Positions 62,537-64,000 of a stretch of DNA of 64,000 bases are shown here, piece by piece. The translations under genes and the position numbers were made by a program. How positions within the stretch are numbered: the stretch's first letter is position 1; each line of letters opens with the position of its first letter. The DNA lies in the NCBI GenBank assembly GCA_043721315.1, contig JAYSQZ010000077.1:1-64000 (forward strand), given 5' to 3'. Origin of the DNA: Elstera sp043721315 (GTDB lineage Bacteria; Pseudomonadota; Alphaproteobacteria; Elsterales; Elsteraceae). The notes beneath the pieces are model-generated. The model was not told where the DNA came from, did no database searches, and was given only the letters and a program-made list of their open reading frames with translations.

Positions 62537-63097
62537 TTATTTCTTATCGGCTTGAATAGAGGCGCTCACGATTTTATCCGGGTTGGCGACCACGCCGTTG
62601 CGGCCAGGATCGCCCTTCCGCAATTTATCGACGGCATCCATGCCCGACGTTACCCGGCCCCAGATGGTATATTGCCCATCGAGGTTCGGCGCGTCCGAGA
62701 AGCAGATGAAGAACTGGCTATCGGCTGAATCCGGGCTTTGGGCGCGGGCCATTGAAACCGTGCCGCGCCGATGCTTCTCAGAGCTAAACTCGCGCGGTAG
62801 CTTCATGCCTGAACCGCCCATGCCCGTGCCGGTAGGGTCGCCGCCTTGGGCCATGAACCCGTCAATCACGCGGTGAAACACCACGTTATTGTAGAAGCCC
62901 TGGCGCACAAGCTCGCGAATACGCGCGACGTGCTTGGGGGCTAGGTCCGGCCGCATTTCGATCACGACCGGGCCTGTGGAAAGCTCCAGCACGAGGATAT
63001 TTTCAGGCGCGGGAGCCGCCATCGCAGGCAGCGCCAGCAGCGATAGGCTGACGGCCCCCGCGAGCAGCAGGCGGCGGGAGAGGTTATTCAGCGACAT
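62537..63097 (-). CDS. Peptidyl-prolyl cis-trans isomerase, cyclophilin type (exported)
   Basis: A periplasmic cyclophilin of 186 residues. A signal peptide ends at AMAAPAP near residue 28. The cyclophilin core has NNVVFHRVIDGFMAQGGDPTGTGMGGSG (a 28-residue conserved block beginning near residue 73) and FFICFSDAPNLDGQYTIWGRV. The catalytic Arg is that of FHRVI. Its start overlaps the end of the upstream cyclophilin gene by 14 bp, so they form a pair serving two compartments. Confidence 0.93.
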   Translation of the reverse strand: MSLNNLSRRLLLAGAVSLSLLALPAMAAPAPENILVLELSTGPVVIEMRPDLAPKHVARIRELVRQGFYNNVVFHRVIDGFMAQGGDPTGTGMGGSGMKLPREFSSEKHRRGTVSMARAQSPDSADSQFFICFSDAPNLDGQYTIWGRVTSGMDAVDKLRKGDPGRNGVVANPDKIVSASIQADKK

Positions 63098-63575
63098 CGG
63101 CGGCCACCTTCAGCGAGACGATTTGATCCGGGTCTTTCACCGAACCCGAGCCGGGGGCACCGCGCTTAATCGTGTCCACATGCTCAAGCCCGTCGATCAC
63201 TTGGCCCCACGCCGTATATTGCCCGTTCAGGTGCGGTGTTGTGCCAAAGCAGATGAACCATTGGCTATCGCCGCTATCCGGGCTTGCGGCGCGCGCCATG
63301 GAGCAGGTGCCTTTCACGTGCTTGCGGTCGTTGAACTCCGCCTTCAGCTTCTTGCCCGAGCCGCCCGAACCGCTGCCGGTAGGATCGCCAGTTTGCGCCA
63401 TGAAGCCTTCGATAACACGGTGGAACACGATGCCATCGTAAAAGCCTTCGCGAACCAATTCTTTAATCCGCGCCACATGGTTCGGCGCGCTCTCCGGGTA
63501 AAGCTCGATGGTCACGCGGCCATCTTTCAACTCCAGAAACAGCGCATTTTCGCGATCATTTATTGAGTGGGTCAT
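63084..63575 (-). CDS. ppiB: Peptidyl-prolyl cis-trans isomerase, cyclophilin type (cytoplasmic)
   Basis: A cytoplasmic cyclophilin of 163 residues without a signal peptide. It has YDGIVFHRVIEGFMAQTGDP and QWFICFGTTPHLNGQYTAWG, which carry the substrate-binding Arg and Trp-region residues. It accelerates proline isomerisation during folding. It lies directly upstream of, and overlaps, the exported paralogue. Confidence 0.94.
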   Translation of the reverse strand: MTHSINDRENALFLELKDGRVTIELYPESAPNHVARIKELVREGFYDGIVFHRVIEGFMAQTGDPTGSGSGGSGKKLKAEFNDRKHVKGTCSMARAASPDSGDSQWFICFGTTPHLNGQYTAWGQVIDGLEHVDTIKRGAPGSGSVKDPDQIVSLKVAADVAE

Positions 63576-63599
63576 TTCAACATCTCACAGATTCTAAGG

Positions 63600-63929
63600 T
63601 TATTCTATCGAGTTCACAAAACTCTGGATATTTGGTTGTTGTCTATCCAGTTGGGATTGATTGACAACAATCTTTCTACCCGTAATTTCGTAGCGACCTG
63701 CTGTTAGTTTGTTGATTGGTATTCCGAGTGCACCCGAAACCACAGATGCCGTATTGGCATCATTGATTTCATATTGGAACATCTTCCTGAAATCTACCCT
63801 GTTGCTGGGGGCGGGTCCGCCTTTAGGATGGATATAGAATTTTCCGGAGTTGCTGGTCCAGACGGACCAGATTTCCTGACCAATATCGGTGACAACGGTC
63901 TTAAACGCGCTGGCTGATGAGTTATTCAT
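63600..63929 (-). CDS. Hypothetical protein (109 aa)
   Basis: A small soluble protein that I do not recognise. It reads like a compact alpha/beta fold with NSGKFYIHPKGGPAPSNRVDF in the middle (core YIHPKGGPAP) and GRYEITGRKIVVNQSQLD late. Base composition is noticeably lower in GC than its neighbours, which suggests a recent arrival. It lies upstream of the cyclophilin pair on the same strand with a 24-bp gap. The start context is AT-rich with no strong ribosome binding site. Confidence 0.5.
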   Translation of the reverse strand: MNNSSASAFKTVVTDIGQEIWSVWTSNSGKFYIHPKGGPAPSNRVDFRKMFQYEINDANTASVVSGALGIPINKLTAGRYEITGRKIVVNQSQLDRQQPNIQSFVNSIE

Positions 63930-64000
63930 TTGAGTTAATCTATTTCCAACGTAACAGTATAACTGCGGTACTGACAGCCTCCATCTTTCCGAATTCAGGT

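Noticed and set aside
1..64000. CRISPR arrays, insertion sequences, prophage, tRNA or rRNA genes
   Set aside because: No spaced direct-repeat array, transposase, integrase, phage structural gene or RNA-gene signature was seen on reading both strands.

Overview
The window is GC-rich (roughly 60 percent or more by eye), with tightly packed operons, start/stop overlaps and few intergenic gaps. It looks like a stretch of chromosome from an alphaproteobacterium, probably of the Rhodospirillales type. Support comes from the hisZ-purA pair, the PhaR regulator of polyhydroxyalkanoate granules, a single-domain XylG, UgpC/MalK-type sugar importers and a DUF1636 gene beside a cobalamin-uptake operon. 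The taxonomic call is an inference from gene content. I see no rRNA, tRNA, CRISPR array, insertion sequence or prophage.

Region by region: (1) 1-4238, minus strand, a CUT1-type sugar ABC importer whose ATPase runs off the left edge. (2) 4683-12070, plus strand, a ROK-family regulator followed by a complete D-xylose operon (xylF, xylH, xylG, xylA, xylB). Three 31-bp tandem repeats and a perfect 9+7+9 palindrome of NagC/Mlc type lie just upstream of xylF. (3) 12067-12961, a small AT-rich island with two unrecognised genes. (4) 12981-26327, glycerol kinase, then a minus-strand operon that I read as sulfoquinovose catabolism by a sulfo-Entner-Doudoroff route: TauE-type exporter, sulfoquinovosidase, sugar dehydrogenase, a frameshifted HpcH-type aldolase, IlvD/Edd dehydratase, two permeases, a binding protein and an ATPase, with a divergent LacI regulator. 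(5) 26456-33655, propionyl-CoA carboxylase (pccB, pccA), B12-dependent methylmalonyl-CoA mutase and fumarase C, which feed propionyl-CoA into the TCA cycle. (6) 33652-38694, a DMT exporter, a small membrane protein, a membrane-anchored pseudokinase, and purA. (7) 38691-44392, hisZ, then a cobalamin-riboswitch-controlled btuB-permease-ATPase-DUF1636 operon, reading leftward. (8) 44500-54853, a CHASE2 adenylate cyclase, a RidA protein, a dipeptide/oligopeptide ABC importer and an omega-amino-acid aminotransferase. (9) 55074-63929, a chemoreceptor, rlmN, small membrane proteins, an exported RNase T2, a LytTR membrane regulator sharing its start with a divergent DUF2306 gene, phaR, two cyclophilins and an orphan small protein.

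The most coherent system is the sulfoquinovose cluster. The GH31 enzyme carries the Lys-Glu-Arg-Trp-Tyr sulfonate-binding set known from the Agrobacterium-type sulfoquinovosidase. Its natural substrate, sulfoquinovosyl glycerol, would release glycerol, and glpK is the next gene on the same strand after the exporter gene. The cluster in this window lacks a recognisable sulfogluconolactonase and a sulfolactaldehyde dehydrogenase, and its aldolase gene carries a one-base frameshift, so it is either decaying, completed elsewhere in the genome, or affected by a sequencing error.

A second theme is regulation by RNA and DNA structure. Four unrelated ABC importers in the window each have a GC-rich hairpin directly after the binding-protein gene. 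The B12 operon has a full aptamer. LacI-type and ROK-type palindromes sit at the expected control points.
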